From Aporrectodea caliginosa (lineage: Eukaryota > Annelida > Clitellata > Crassiclitellata > Lumbricidae): a DNA stretch of 64,000 nt. Under the pieces are notes generated by a model. That model was not told the origin of the DNA and made no database searches. It worked only from the letters and a program-made list of their open reading frames with translations. Numbering within the stretch: the stretch's first letter is position 1; the number at the start of each line of letters is the position of its first letter. The position numbers and the translations under genes were made by a program. The stretch is from NCBI GenBank assembly GCA_020284085.1, contig JACEVL010000941.1:182501-246500 (forward strand), read 5' to 3'. Below, piece after piece: positions 21,885 to 32,340 of the stretch.

Positions 21885-22290
21885 TATTCATCTATTTATT
21901 CATCCATCCGTTCATCGATCCGTCAATCCTTCCTATATATATCTAGCGATCAGACCATCCATCCATCCATCCATCCATTTATCCATCCATCCATCCGTCC
22001 ATCCATCCATCCGTCCATCCATCCCATCTATCAAGCAATCCGGTCTGTCCATGCATCCATGCATGCATGCATCCATCCATCCATCCATCCAACCTATCTA
22101 TCTAGAAATCCGTCCATCCATTCTTTCGTTCATCCAATCTACATGCATCCATCCGTTCCTCCGTCATTCATCCATCCCCCCATCCATCCATCCCTCAATC
22201 CATCTATCTAACAATCCATCCATCCGTCCATCCATCCATCCATTCACGTATCCATCCATCCGTCACATGTCCGAATATCTGTCTATTTGT
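21885..22290. repeat. degenerate (CCAT)n field
   Basis: CCAT/CCGT tetramers with many substitutions. The long [12 protein letters not shown] frame that crosses it is an artefact. Confidence 0.9.
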
Positions 22291-22294
22291 CAGT

Positions 22295-22770
22295 CGGTCA
22301 ATCCATCCATCCTTCCGTCTTTACAGCCATCCCACTTTCCATCCGTGCGTGAATGTCACGGCTATAGAAAAACGTGTACAATATATCGTGCATTTAGATA
22401 TGCTTATCCAGTAATTGCAAGCCCAAATCGTGACAGTGCTAGTATTAGGCCTTTCCTGCTACAGTTTTCAAATGATTCTCACATTACTGTGAGAAGCATT
22501 ACCCATATTCCAGAACGATTAATTTGCAAGTATCGGTCAATCCATCCATCCTTCCGTCTTTCCAGCCATCCCACTTTCCATCTGTGCGTGAATGAGACGA
22601 CTGCAGACAAACGTATATGCATGCATTTAGATTTGCTTATCCAGTAATTGCAAGCCCAAATCGTGACAGTGCTAGTATTAAGCCTTTCCTGCTACAGTTT
22701 TCAAACTCTTCTCACATTACTGTGAGAAGCATTACCCATACTCCAGACACGATTAACAGACACAGTACAC
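22295..22770. repeat. 239-bp tandem duplication containing a perfect hairpin
   Basis: Copy 1 (22295-22533) and copy 2 (22534 to about 22770) differ at few positions. Each carries TTCTCACATTACTGTGAGAA, an 8-bp perfect stem with a TTAC loop, followed by GCATTACCCATA. The unit also holds GCTTATCCAGTAATTGCAAG. No coding signal is accepted. Confidence 0.8.
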
Positions 22771-22995
22771 AGACACAAACACAGACACAGACACAGACAT
22801 AACACGTACATATACACAGACATAGATATATATATAAGAGAGAGAGAGAGAGAGAGAGACAACAGACAGACAGACAGAGACAGAGAGAAACAGACAGACA
22901 GAGACAGACATACAGCAGAAGACAGAGACAGAGACAGAGACAGCGACAGAGACAGACAGACAGACATAGAGAGAAACAGAGAGACAGAGACAGGC
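22771..22995. repeat. (ACAGAC)n / (GA)n simple sequence
   Basis: Purine-rich ACAGAC and AGAG blocks following the tandem duplication. Confidence 0.9.
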
Positions 22996-23034
22996 AGCCC
23001 TAAGAACAAGCCACTGGTAAATATTATTAGCTGT

Positions 23035-23235
23035 TGATTCGTCTTAGCTTCGGCACATGATGACGGGTAGCCACCCCTCTACGTCGCTGCTTGACCTTCC
23101 CATCCCACCGACGGTGTGCTGTCATTGTACTCATTGTAGCTGAGCTGGGTAGGGGCTGAAGTGAAGCCGAAATCTCGAAATAAATGTCTTCCCTGGCGGG
23201 GATTTTAACCCCAACATTACAGCTGACGGCCCATT
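23035..23235 (-). mobile_element. SINE-like repeat
   Basis: On the minus strand, GGGGTTAAAATCCCCGCC resembles a pol III B box. Downstream, CACCCAGCTCAGCTACAATGAGTAC-type sequence resembles the body of invertebrate tRNA-derived SINEs. I see neither a clear A box nor target duplications. Confidence 0.4.
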
Positions 23236-23737
23236 ACGCTAAATGCAAGTCTAGACTCCATATTAAAACTACTAAATATGGCTGCCTGCATTATGTCTAT
23301 AGATAGGAATTCCTCTGCTTGGTTACTGAATTTGAAAGATTTTTCGGCTTAAGTACACCCGCGAAAGCAGTAATCTATCAACGAGGACCCGCATTAACCT
23401 CCCAGCTACATATATCGAACTGGTAGAAGCGTAGGACTGAGGTGACTTTGCAAACCAACCATCATATCAACCATGCTCGGAAATGTTCAAATTCACTGCG
23501 CTTGCCATACGGCATCAAATCCTCCTTATCCCTTTCACGGATACGTCCAACCAGATTATCATTTCCTCCCCATAATATATAAATACGAGCTATCTCTTGT
23601 TTTTTTAGAAATCCCTTTTAGAGCCCTGTTATGTAATTTACATGACATGACGTGACTGAAAGGGTTTAAAGTGGTTCAGAAGATGTGTAAAGATTGTGCA
23701 GTCTGTGTTAGAACCACTGAAAGTTAACCTTTTATGC
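23236..23737. other. anonymous sequence
   Basis: No feature recognised. The last 90 bp may be the 3'-untranslated part of the LINE relic that follows. Confidence 0.45.
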
Positions 23738-23878
23738 TTAATAGCCTATCATTCCTAGTTTCCTCTTAAAAGCTGTGATAGTGTCCACTGAGACCGTACT
23801 ATCATCCAGATAATTCAACAAGTCCACAACTCTTGCACTGAAGAATTTCTGCCCTAATGTACCTTCGGGTTTCTTAAA
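23738..23878 (-). pseudogene. LINE ORF2 C-terminal fragment
   Basis: A minus-strand frame of about 46 codons reads KKPEGTLGQKFFSARVVDLL...TVSVDTITAFKRKL and ends in a stop. The FFSARVV...L..F K..L pattern is the usual C-terminal end of CR1/jockey-type non-LTR reverse transcriptases. Nothing of the catalytic domain is left. Confidence 0.6.
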
Positions 23879-23934
23879 TAATTAATAATAATTATATCTC
23901 CGAGTTACCTTGTTTGAAAAACATTTGGCACATT

Positions 23935-24097
23935 CACGTAATTGAATTTAGGCCACTTGAAATTGCGTAATTTGTAATTTGTTAATTTGTAATTCAATTA
24001 CATGATTTCCCATGTATTTTGTAATTTGAGATTACATTTCATGTCCCAAAGTAATTTGTAATTCAATTACATTTTCCGAGTAATTTGCCCATCCCTG
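23935..24097. mobile_element. partial hAT-type element rich in TTGTAATT
   Basis: The right end, read on the minus strand, is CAGGGATGGGCAAATTACTC, a hAT-like terminus. The interior repeats AATTTGTAATTCAATTAC. The left terminus is missing or too diverged, and no 8-bp duplication is seen. Confidence 0.4.
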
Positions 24098-24684
24098 GGT
24101 GCATTCGGGTACATTTTTAGAGAAGCGCCCAGTGCAATTTGGGACTCTTCATCCTCCTGTTTCAATATACTGGTAGACTATATCTTTTGTTTTTCGGTCG
24201 ACCTCTATCTCAGCCGCATTGTCTGTTCCTTGTCCCAAGGCGCGAACGGTTCACTGACTCCTTCAGTCTAGCTAGGTTTCTCAGACCTTGTTCTTCCTCT
24301 TAGGTTCGTTCGACTGCAAGATTGTGTTCATCGAACCGGATGAGATAAAAAAAAAGTAGCATATCTTTGAAATTGATCCAGTTAGAAAACGAAACTGGTT
24401 ATCTAACTAATCTGATCGAATTTATTTTTATTTATTTATTCATTTAAGTTATTACTGTGCGTCGTTTTGCTAACTGATGTGGTTGTGCTAAATAAATTAA
24501 TTAATTAAAAACTTAAATCATTGTTGGCTACCGTGTGGTTGCTTGTCATTGTATGGGCTTATTTATATGGCGCCACTTCATGGTAACTCAGCATGGGTGC
24601 TCCCGATCAGAATACACAAGATGACGACCGAATAGAATGGTCTTCAACCGCTTGCTTGATGCTCATTATGAGAAATTTCTTGGT
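24098..24684. other. anonymous sequence
   Basis: No gene recognised. Confidence 0.5.
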
Positions 24685-24692
24685 AACCATAA

Positions 24693-24896
24693 GTGGTGTA
24701 GCGGTATGTTTTGTGCCTTGTAACCGGAGGGTCTCAGCTTCGAATCTACCTCAAAATACTGCGTAGCGACCTCGGACAAGTTGCTCACCCATAATTGTCT
24801 GTGAGCAAGGCAACGGGAAGCCACTCTACTCATCTCATCCCCGGGTGGTCTAAAAAAACAATGGGCCTGCCGTCGGGCAGAGAACTCGATATCATC
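24693..24896 (+). mobile_element. complete 204-bp tRNA-derived SINE with Deu-like core
   Basis: Bounded by identical 8-mers AACCATAA (24685-24692, 24897-24904). The head looks tRNA-like, with A box GTGTAGCGGTATG and B box AGCTTCGAATCT about 40 nt later. The core, CGACCTCGGACAAGTTGCTC...CTGTGAGC (24767-24806), resembles the Deu domain of deuterostome SINEs. The short tail ends GATATC. It would be pol III transcribed and dependent on a partner LINE. It is not a functional tRNA: the acceptor side does not pair. Confidence 0.75.
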
Positions 24897-24904
24897 AACC
24901 ATAA

Positions 24905-25910
24905 TGATATGACTGATTAAATTCTTGTGGTTGTTCTGGTGGATATTGTTTTTGGTATCAGGTTAATAACAGAACCAATTTTAAAAGAGGAAGTTCTGAT
25001 ATTGGACAAAGAGGGTGAAATGAAGGTTCTGCCTTCGATATAGAACAAACGTATCTACCTATTCCTGCAAAACGAAAACACGTTTCACAAGGAATTTCTG
25101 TCACAAAATTTACAGAAAGACAAAAAGGGATTGTGGCAGCAGTTGGTATAATAGGTGGCCTGGGTCACGTTGTTTCGGCTTAACGACACTTTTTCATATC
25201 GGTGGTGTGGGGTTGGTGGGTGGTACGACGTCAGTTAAACCGTCATGTCGTGACGAGCGGGTACTCAGGGAGTCATGTCATACTCCCCGAGACGTTGCAA
25301 AGGTTGTGAACGTGTGGACGTCATTAATTCATTAATTGATTCAGAGGACTTATATAATTATTATATTCTTTTATTGAGAAAGACAACTCTGACTGGCACA
25401 CCACAATCAGGTACAATGTCATAGAGTTTAGAGAAATAACAGGTGCTTTGTTTTACTCATTGCGCAGTTGACCATAGTGTTCGAATGATTGGTGGACTTT
25501 GTCATTGAACACTTGCATAGAGGACTTTAGGTTTAAAGTTTTTATTGTCTTTGACTGGCAGCTCAATCGAGTGCTGTCTGGACCGGAGATTGTAGCGTCT
25601 CTAGTGTCCCTTTATGGTATTGTATATTGGCTGAGGCTGTCGAATGCGCTTAAAACCTGCAACGCACCCACAGGAGTTGTATGTCGTGTTTTTCTTCATC
25701 TACCTGTCTTTCTCAGTCTGTCTACTGCTATGCCTCTCTCCGCTTGTCTGTATTTGTCGTGGTCTATATCTGTATGTCTAACTTTGTGTCTGTGTCGGTC
25801 TGTCTATATCTGTCCCCGTACTTCTGTCTTTCTCGTTCTATATTTTTTCTAGGTTAGTCCACATGTCTCTCTGGTTATTTGCTGTCTCAGTCTTTCAGTC
25901 TCTATCTATA

Positions 25911-25946
<36 letters not shown>

Positions 25947-26203
25947 GTTCTGTCTGCCTCGGTCTAATCTAATCTAATCGCTTCTGTAGCGCCGTTTTCA
26001 TAATGCATTACGCATCAATCTATGGTCGCTTGACACGTCTCTGTCACTCTGTCTGTCTTGCTGTTTGTCTCAGTCTGTCAGTCTGCTTGTCGCCTTGTCT
26101 GCCTGTCTGTTTATAAGCATCTGTGCATATGTCTGTCTGTTGGTCTTGATCGTTCGATCGATCCACTAGTTGTCTTTCGTGGTTAAAAGCCAAGAAGACG
26201 GAT
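24905..26203. other. anonymous sequence with retroposon tails and CTGT-rich DNA
   Basis: 25366-25425 is a minus-strand LINE/SINE tail (TTTTATTGAGAAAGACAACTC), a family also seen at 46.79, 53.03, 55.20 and 63.72 kb. 25690-26140 is degenerate (TCTG)n with (TG)n at 25914-25944. At 25962-25996, TCTAATCTAATCTAATC precedes GCTTCTGTAGCGCCG, another GCGC-type repeat end in minus orientation. Confidence 0.5.
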
Positions 26204-26445
26204 GGACAGAAGGAAGGACAGAAGGAAGGACAGAAGGAAGGACAGAAGGAAGGACAGAAGGAAGGACAGAAGGAAGGACAGAAGGAAGGACAGAAGGAAG
26301 GACAGAAGGAAGGACAGAAGGAAGGACAGAAGGAAGGACAGAAGGAAGGACAGAAGGAAGGACAGAAGGAAGGACAGAAGGAAGGACAGAAGGAAGGACA
26401 GAAGGAAGGACAGAAGGAAGGACAGAAGGAAGGACAGAAGGAAGG
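26204..26445. repeat. 12-bp satellite (GGACAGAAGGAA)n
   Basis: About 20 almost identical 12-bp units without spacers. It is open in several frames (TEGR, DRRK, LPSV repeats), which is expected because 12 is a multiple of 3. Confidence 0.95.
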
Positions 26446-26571
26446 AAAGACGAGTGCATGCAGGGACAGATCCTCGAAGGATTAAGAACTACCGAGCAAC
26501 GAGTCTTATCCGAGAATTTACGGTGCGCTTTTTCGGGAATCACTAATTCCCGTAGAATGAGAAATCCAGGT

Positions 26572-27012
26572 GCAGGCAGGTAGACACTGAGGGCGGTCTA
26601 ACACATCAAATAAAAATATGGCGGATACTGCAGCTGAATTGAAAAGGCGCAGACAAAGACTGGAGTCACCACAGTAACAGACAAAGACTAGAGCCACCAG
26701 AGTAACAGACAAAGAAAGACTAACAGACAAAGGAGCCACCACAGACTAGAGCCACCACAGTAACAGACAAAGACTAGAGCCAAGTAACAGACAAAGACTA
26801 GAGCCACCACAGTAACAGACAAAGACTAGACTGGAGCCACTACAGTAACAGACAAAAGACTGGAGCCACCACCACAGTAACAGACAAATACTGGAACCAC
26901 CACAGTAACAGACAAAGACTGGAGCCACCACAGTAACAGACAAAGACTAGCAGACATAGGCTGGAGCCACAACTGTAAGAGACAAATACTAGAACCACCA
27001 CAGTAACAGAAA
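26572..27012. repeat. composite repeat (unit plus minisatellite), copy 2
   Basis: GCAGGCAGGTAGACACTGAG and the ATGGCGGATACTGCAGCTGA block match 14459-14550. They are followed by roughly a dozen variable units of ACAGACAAAGACTGGAGCCA. The minisatellite has expanded far more here than in copy 1. Confidence 0.8.
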
Positions 27013-27472
27013 TAACAGCAACGACTTCCTCAGATTATGGCTCCGTATCATTTGTACTTGATTTGAAATAGCGGGCGTCTCTTAGATCTTGGGTTCGGCG
27101 TCTTTTCACCTGATTGTTCGAATTCCGTCTTCACTCCGTGTGATTAATTTAACGAATTAATTAATTACATCGTACTGATTAATTCGCCGATCCCACCTCC
27201 TCTACGACCTCATCCTCTCTTCCACCCCCACCACCTTCAACTCCACCTCCCACATGCGCAACCACGACCCACCGACCAATATCTGTTAGAGGTGCGTCAT
27301 CTACGTGCCTTTGCTAGTATCTGTATGTGTGCCTTTGCTGGTGAGTATCTGTCTGTGTGTTTGTCTGCCTTTGCTATCTGTCTGTGTGTCTTTGTGTCTG
27401 CGACACTCGGCCTGGGTACAAATGAATCTGCAAGCGCTTGTGTATTGGCTTGTGTGTTCTAATTGTAATTAG
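27013..27472. other. anonymous sequence
   Basis: No gene recognised; degenerate CTGT-rich sequence at 27300-27420. Confidence 0.5.
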
Positions 27473-27797
27473 AAATTTTTATAGCGCCGCTACGACAGAG
27501 ATCAATCAGAGCCACTGCACTCTCTCGGCTGGACTAAGCGAGGTCATGTCTTTAAGAAGAGAACATTCATCAGATAGCAAAAACTACTCGAAGGACTAAC
27601 TAGAAGAGTCATCAGTGCAGGGCACGCACGCACTCAGTCCAACCAACCGATTCCTTACCGAGCGTAAGCTCCAAAATCGACTGTCTGGTCATATTGACTC
27701 TAACATCATTTAGAATAGCGCAGGGAGCATCTCTCATGAGTAGGAATCTAGAAGAGGCGCTATATAAATTTTTGGAATGAATGAATGAACGAATAAA
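27473..27797. repeat. 300-bp repeat with GGCGCTATATAAAT ends and (GAAT)n tail
   Basis: The left end AAATTTTTATAGCGCC and the right end GGCGCTATATAAATTTTT are inverted copies of each other. The right end is followed by (GAAT)n. The terminus is shared with many other sites in the window (15.26, 27.97, 43.27, 47.31, 59.93 kb). It may be two retroposon ends face to face or a palindromic family. Confidence 0.5.
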
Positions 27798-27897
27798 GCG
27801 CCACTCTAAAACTAAGCGCACAGCACCAGCTTAATCACGAGCCCTGCAGTGTCCATACCTACCTGCACATGGACAAGACGTTATGTCTTGGCCAGGC

Positions 27898-28340
27898 GCA
27901 GGCAGGTAGACACCGGGCGCGGTCTAACACATCAAATTAAAGAGATTGTATTGTATTGTATTGTATTTGAACACTTGTTATAGCGCCCCTACCACATTTC
28001 CCATTCAGAGGCGCTCCCGACTACTGCGCGAACGCTGAATCGGAGTTTCACGCCGAAGCGCATGAGCATATCAAGGAATATCCCAGTTCGGTTGCTAGAG
28101 AGGCCAGAGATAGGAGGCAGAGAAGCTGCTAAGGCGAGTATCGTAGAGTTGAAGGATGACAGCATATTCAGAAGATGAGGAACGACGATAGGCGATATGA
28201 ACCGCCGTCGATGCCACACGGTTGTCTCACCGTCCAGCCTTCCCCTCGTAGATGGAAGACGATGCACCGCCCGGAAAGCCATCAAACCACCAGTTACCCC
28301 TGGAATTGTGTTCGTCCTCCCCCGACCGGTAGAAGATTGA
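27898..28340 (-). repeat. GCGC-type retroposon next to a third composite-repeat fragment
   Basis: 27898-27940 repeats the start of the composite repeat (GCAGGCAGGTAGACACCG). It is followed by (TTGTA)n (27946-27966) and then TTATAGCGCCCCTACC...CAGAGGCGCTCCCGAC. That last motif matches 59.94-59.98 kb (TATAGCGCCCCTTC...CAGGAGCGCTCCCGGC). The body to about 28340 is GC-richer than its surroundings. Orientation is minus if the pentamer is a 3' tail. Confidence 0.5.
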
Positions 28341-28891
28341 GACATTCCGTGACTGACGGTCAATGCAACTCCTAAGCCTCCCTTCGTCCTTGCTCCACCG
28401 AGTCCAAGGTTTCACGGCGTAGACGGCGTACGAAGGTCTGTAGGTTTGAAGCTTTACTCACCGGCTGCAAACCCGTCCCTCCCTTTGTAGGTGGACTGTT
28501 CCAGGCACAGAAGGTCACAATTGCACGCAACAAAACCTGTCAGAATGCTATAAACCCTGAGTTGAAATGGAAAATAAAACACGCACGAAGGCTCGTTACT
28601 GATATAATGGTCCAAACTTGTCAGAATTATGGAGCAAATTCTGCATTTAGACAAAATAATCCGCCGAAATGATGTAGACATCAATCAAAAACCAGCGTGG
28701 CTGCTGACATACGAGGGGGTACGAATGGGTGTCTGTGTAAGTGTGTATCTCTTTCTGTCTTTTTGTATGTGTGCCTGTCTGCGCGCGTTTATTGATGTCT
28801 GTGTGACTGGATATCTGTTTGACCGTGTATGCATTTCTCTGTCGTCTGCCTGCCTGTCTGTCTGTCTGCCTGATTGCGAGTGTGAATGCGT

Positions 28892-28945
<54 letters not shown>

Positions 28946-29137
28946 TGACAATGTTCGGATGTGTCCAGCATAAACCAAGAGATGCCACGTATTGGCACAT
29001 AATACATATTGCGTACCAGTTGCATTTGATCTACAATGGGCCCTATAAGCAATTCATCCCACTGTATTATGTGCGAATCACCCACATACGTATAAATATA
29101 TATTGCAACATAGAATACGAAACACAATTATAAAATG
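28341..29137. other. anonymous sequence with CTGT-rich DNA and (TG)n
   Basis: 28735-28890 is degenerate CTGT/TGTG sequence and 28894-28943 is (TG)n. No gene recognised. Confidence 0.6.
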
Positions 29138-29139
29138 GG

Positions 29140-29176
<37 letters not shown>

Positions 29177-29205
29177 ACAAACACACACACAAACACACAC
29201 ACAGT
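29138..29205. repeat. (AC)n microsatellite with AAAC interruptions
   Basis: Dinucleotide AC run. An anonymous 330-bp stretch without features follows to about 29534. Confidence 0.9.
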
Positions 29206-29534
29206 AACATCGGTTTACAATGCATAGAGTAGGTAGCTACGTTTAAAGCCTTCGTGAGGTTCTTGTATTGTGCTATATATAATGGCCATATTCATACGTT
29301 CATGTTAAGATTGTTGATTAAGCTATTGTTCCTAAATGACCTTAACATTTAATTAGCGCAGGCATTGCTCATGTTGCAGTAATTAAAATGTCGCTACAGC
29401 AAATGTCTAGATAAATGAACGCATACATATGCACGCACACATCCTCTTACGTATACATGTATGTATAAATAGGCCTGGCTTGAAGTGGTTGCGTCGTTGC
29501 TTGGCGACCGTTAAGATGCGAGATAAGATCATAG

Positions 29535-29935
29535 GGAAAAGGGAAAAAAGAGGCAGATGAAGAGAGGGAGGTAGATGAAGAGAGAGAGAGGCAGATAGAG
29601 AGATATATATAGAGGCAGAGACAGACAGACAGACAGACAGAGAGAGAGAGAGGCAGAGAGAGGCAGATAGAGAGAGATATATAGAGGCAGAGAGAGAGAC
29701 AGACAGACAGACAGACATAGAGAGAGAGAGGCATTTGGAGAGAGGGATGCAGCTGGCAGAGAGAGACAGACAGAGACAGAGACAGACAGAGACAGAGAAA
29801 GAGACAGAGACAGAGACAGAGAGACAGATAGAGAGACAGAGAGATAGAGAGACAGAGACAGACAGAGACAGGACAAAGACAGAGAGAGGCATTTGGAGAG
29901 AGGGATGCAGCTGGCGAGAGGGAGGAAAGAGTGGC
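29535..29935. repeat. purine-rich (GA)n/(GACA)n field with an internal duplication
   Basis: About 400 bp of GAGA, GGCAGA and GACAGA units. GGCATTTGGAGAGAGGGATGCAGCTGG occurs twice (29730 and 29888), showing a duplication of about 158 bp within the field. Confidence 0.85.
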
Positions 29936-31042
29936 ACGTTCCGTGTGGAGAGAGAAACAGGGATTGTGTCAATGGTACATACGGTGCCTTTCCCTAGCTG
30001 CTGTCCATCCTCCATTAGCCACCGTCCGTCCAATACGGCGTCTGCGGCTGGTGGCACCGTGACACGCAATGAAACTCCTATGGACAGCAGCTGCAGCCTC
30101 ACCATCACCAACCACCGTCACCACCAGTAACAGTAACAGCAACGGAATGTCTCCCTGAGAGACGCGGGCGATGCCGTACGACCCACTGAATGCCTAAGTA
30201 CCATCACGTGTGAGCAATCACAGTCATCAACCAAACGTCTGATCTTTTCATCTCAACCCAGTCGATTCCCTCTCCAAGATTCTCCGCTCAAAACCAGCAA
30301 ACTTCAAGATTAATTAACATTATTGCCGAATACACACACACACGCGCACACATAGCCTTTAAATAATATTCATCAATTCATCAATGAGTCAGTCAATGAG
30401 TCAATGATCGTGCGGAATGAGTGAGTGAGTGAGCGAGAGAGCCAGTCAGTAAGTTAGTCAGTCAGTCAGTCAATGCCAAATTTATTTGTTCGTTAAGTTG
30501 CATTCATGTATTCATGCATTTGTTCGTTCAGTTGTTCGTTGTTTGATTCAATCATTCATTCATTCCTTTGTTTAGTTTCTTAATGAGTCATCAGATAATT
30601 AGAATAAATAAGTTCCTGCTCTGTTAAAACTTGTTAGTGACTGAAAATCTTTGTTAAAGTTATCGCGTGAGGACAGGAATTAATCTGGTTTTCAGTCTCT
30701 TAAATATCTGATTAGCCCGTTTTACCGCCAACGTTGCGAAAACGCAACGTCCTGTAACTAGGACACCACATAATATAATTATTTCCAATAAAAATGCACT
30801 GTCCGAAGTCTATTGGCATCATATTGATGATCTACTATCAGTTACAGCTAAATGCAGTGGTAATTTCTAATAGCGGCGATTAAATGGGTTAATATGCAAC
30901 TGGTTTTGAGTATTTAAATTTTCAATTTAACTGATTTCGTGGCTGGTTTAAGAAATAGTTAAGAGTAGAGGTTGTTTCTGGTAGAAATGTTCAACTCTTA
31001 TCTTCTCTGCATTAAGTCTCAGTGTTCTCGTTTGTGTTTTAG
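29936..31042. other. anonymous sequence
   Basis: No gene recognised. Degenerate GTCA/ATTC tetramers lie at 30370-30570. The part upstream of 31043 ends in a good pyrimidine tract plus AG. Confidence 0.45.
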
Positions 31043-31075
31043 AGGAAGAAAGCAGAATTCCGTCATGGGAATTAG
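31043..31075 (+). other. candidate 33-nt micro-exon 1
   Basis: Preceded by GTTCTCGTTTGTGTTTTAG (a strong acceptor tract) and followed by GTATGT (donor). It is exactly 33 nt. Of three phases, the one reading G-R-K-Q-N-S-V-M-G-I is also open in the second candidate exon when spliced. I do not recognise the peptide. A micro-exon needs transcript support. Confidence 0.35.
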
Positions 31076-31079
31076 GTAT

Positions 31080-31245
31080 GTTTATGTTCATTCAGAAGTA
31101 TATGTATTATGTATGTATTCATACATGTATGCATACATGAATGTATGCATGCATGTATGTATGTATGCATTTATGTATGTATGCATGAATGTATGTATGT
31201 ATGTATGCATGCACGTATATATGGATGTATGCATGTTTGCATGTA
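31080..31245. repeat. degenerate (ATGT)n
   Basis: ATGT/ATGC tetramers directly after the donor-like site of the first candidate micro-exon. Confidence 0.9.
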
Positions 31246-31607
31246 GGGCTTTGTAGGCTATATGTTTTATATGTGTGTATTTAGGTAAAATTTGTTTAGA
31301 GAAGTTTACACATAACTGTTAGCCACACCCTTTGTTAACAGTGCCTGTAAGGCGGGTCTTATGAACCTCTCAGAAGTACACTATGAAAATGCATAGCCAT
31401 ACATCTATGCATATTTTGTTTTATCAAAATTTACTAAGCATTGTTTTAGCAATACTACTTTATTAAATCATCCATAATGAAGAACACTATGTTCATTTAC
31501 AACTTTTCTGTTGTCATAGTTTTCTGATTCTCCGGTTTTAATCCTATGTTTTAATCGTCTACTAGTATTCTCGCCTCCATAGCAAATTACTTTTTCTTTC
31601 ATTTTAG

Positions 31608-31640
31608 GGACCACGCACAAAACTCTTTTGCTGGATTAAG
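31608..31640 (+). other. candidate 33-nt micro-exon 2
   Basis: Preceded by TACTTTTTCTTTCATTTTAG and followed by GTAAGT, both near-consensus splice signals. Also exactly 33 nt. Spliced to the first candidate in the only shared open phase, it reads R-D-H-A-Q-N-S-F-A-G-L. Two equal-length, phase-matched candidates 530 bp apart are unlikely but not impossible by chance. Confidence 0.35.
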
Positions 31641-32340
31641 GTAAGTTCAAAGCGGTGCATTTCTTTTATCATATCCGACTGTTCTGACTCTACCTTAGTC
31701 CTTAGCCACACTGCAACAGTTGACTAATGTTGCGACATTATAGTCTGTTAGGCCATTTCTTAAACGCTAGGTTTCTCATGCCAAAAGTTCAGCTTTATTA
31801 CGTTATTGCCGTTTAACTGTGAAACTCTCAGATACATGTATCTTATTCAACTCTGAGTCGGAAATTGCCCGACCAAGGCAATCCGAAAACGGCGACTGAA
31901 TTCCATAGCGTTTCCGCGCAATGGCAAGTCCACTTTGTGCAGTGCACGAGTCGTTATGATATCAGAAGAGTCGGCGATTGCCGATTTCACGGCTTGACGC
32001 CGTCCGAATTGAATCTGCCGTCGAAACGTCGTAAAATCTGCGACAGATATTCCCAATCTCATTCGTCGCAGTTGCTCACTTTTGTCTCTGCAGTATTTTA
32101 ACGGGTTGTCACGGTCGATTTGACCAGCGCGGTGCCGAGGGTCAGACTTGGCTCGAGGTGTCGTCATTTGGCATTTCCAATCCACTGCCAGACCTGGAAC
32201 AGCCGGGTGGAGGAGTCCGTTGTGTCTGAAGATGCCACGTCATTGCACATCTCATCGCTATCAATCACTTGCGGTGGGGGAAGTTTACAAAGTTTACGGT
32301 GGTCGGTTGACGCGTTTTGTTTTGATGACAGAAGTTCACT
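31641..32340. other. anonymous sequence, CpG-rich 31850-32330
   Basis: The part from about 31850 to 32330 has conspicuously many CG dinucleotides compared with its AT-rich neighbours, and short frames are open on both strands. No protein family is recognised. It could be a regulatory or exonic region of the gene hinted at by the micro-exons. Confidence 0.35.

Noticed and set aside
24693..24760. Possible tRNA gene
   Set aside because: Boxes are present but the cloverleaf ends do not pair, and the unit continues as a SINE with target duplications.
26166..26583. 125-137-codon repeat proteins
   Set aside because: Artefact of a 12-bp satellite whose unit is a multiple of three.
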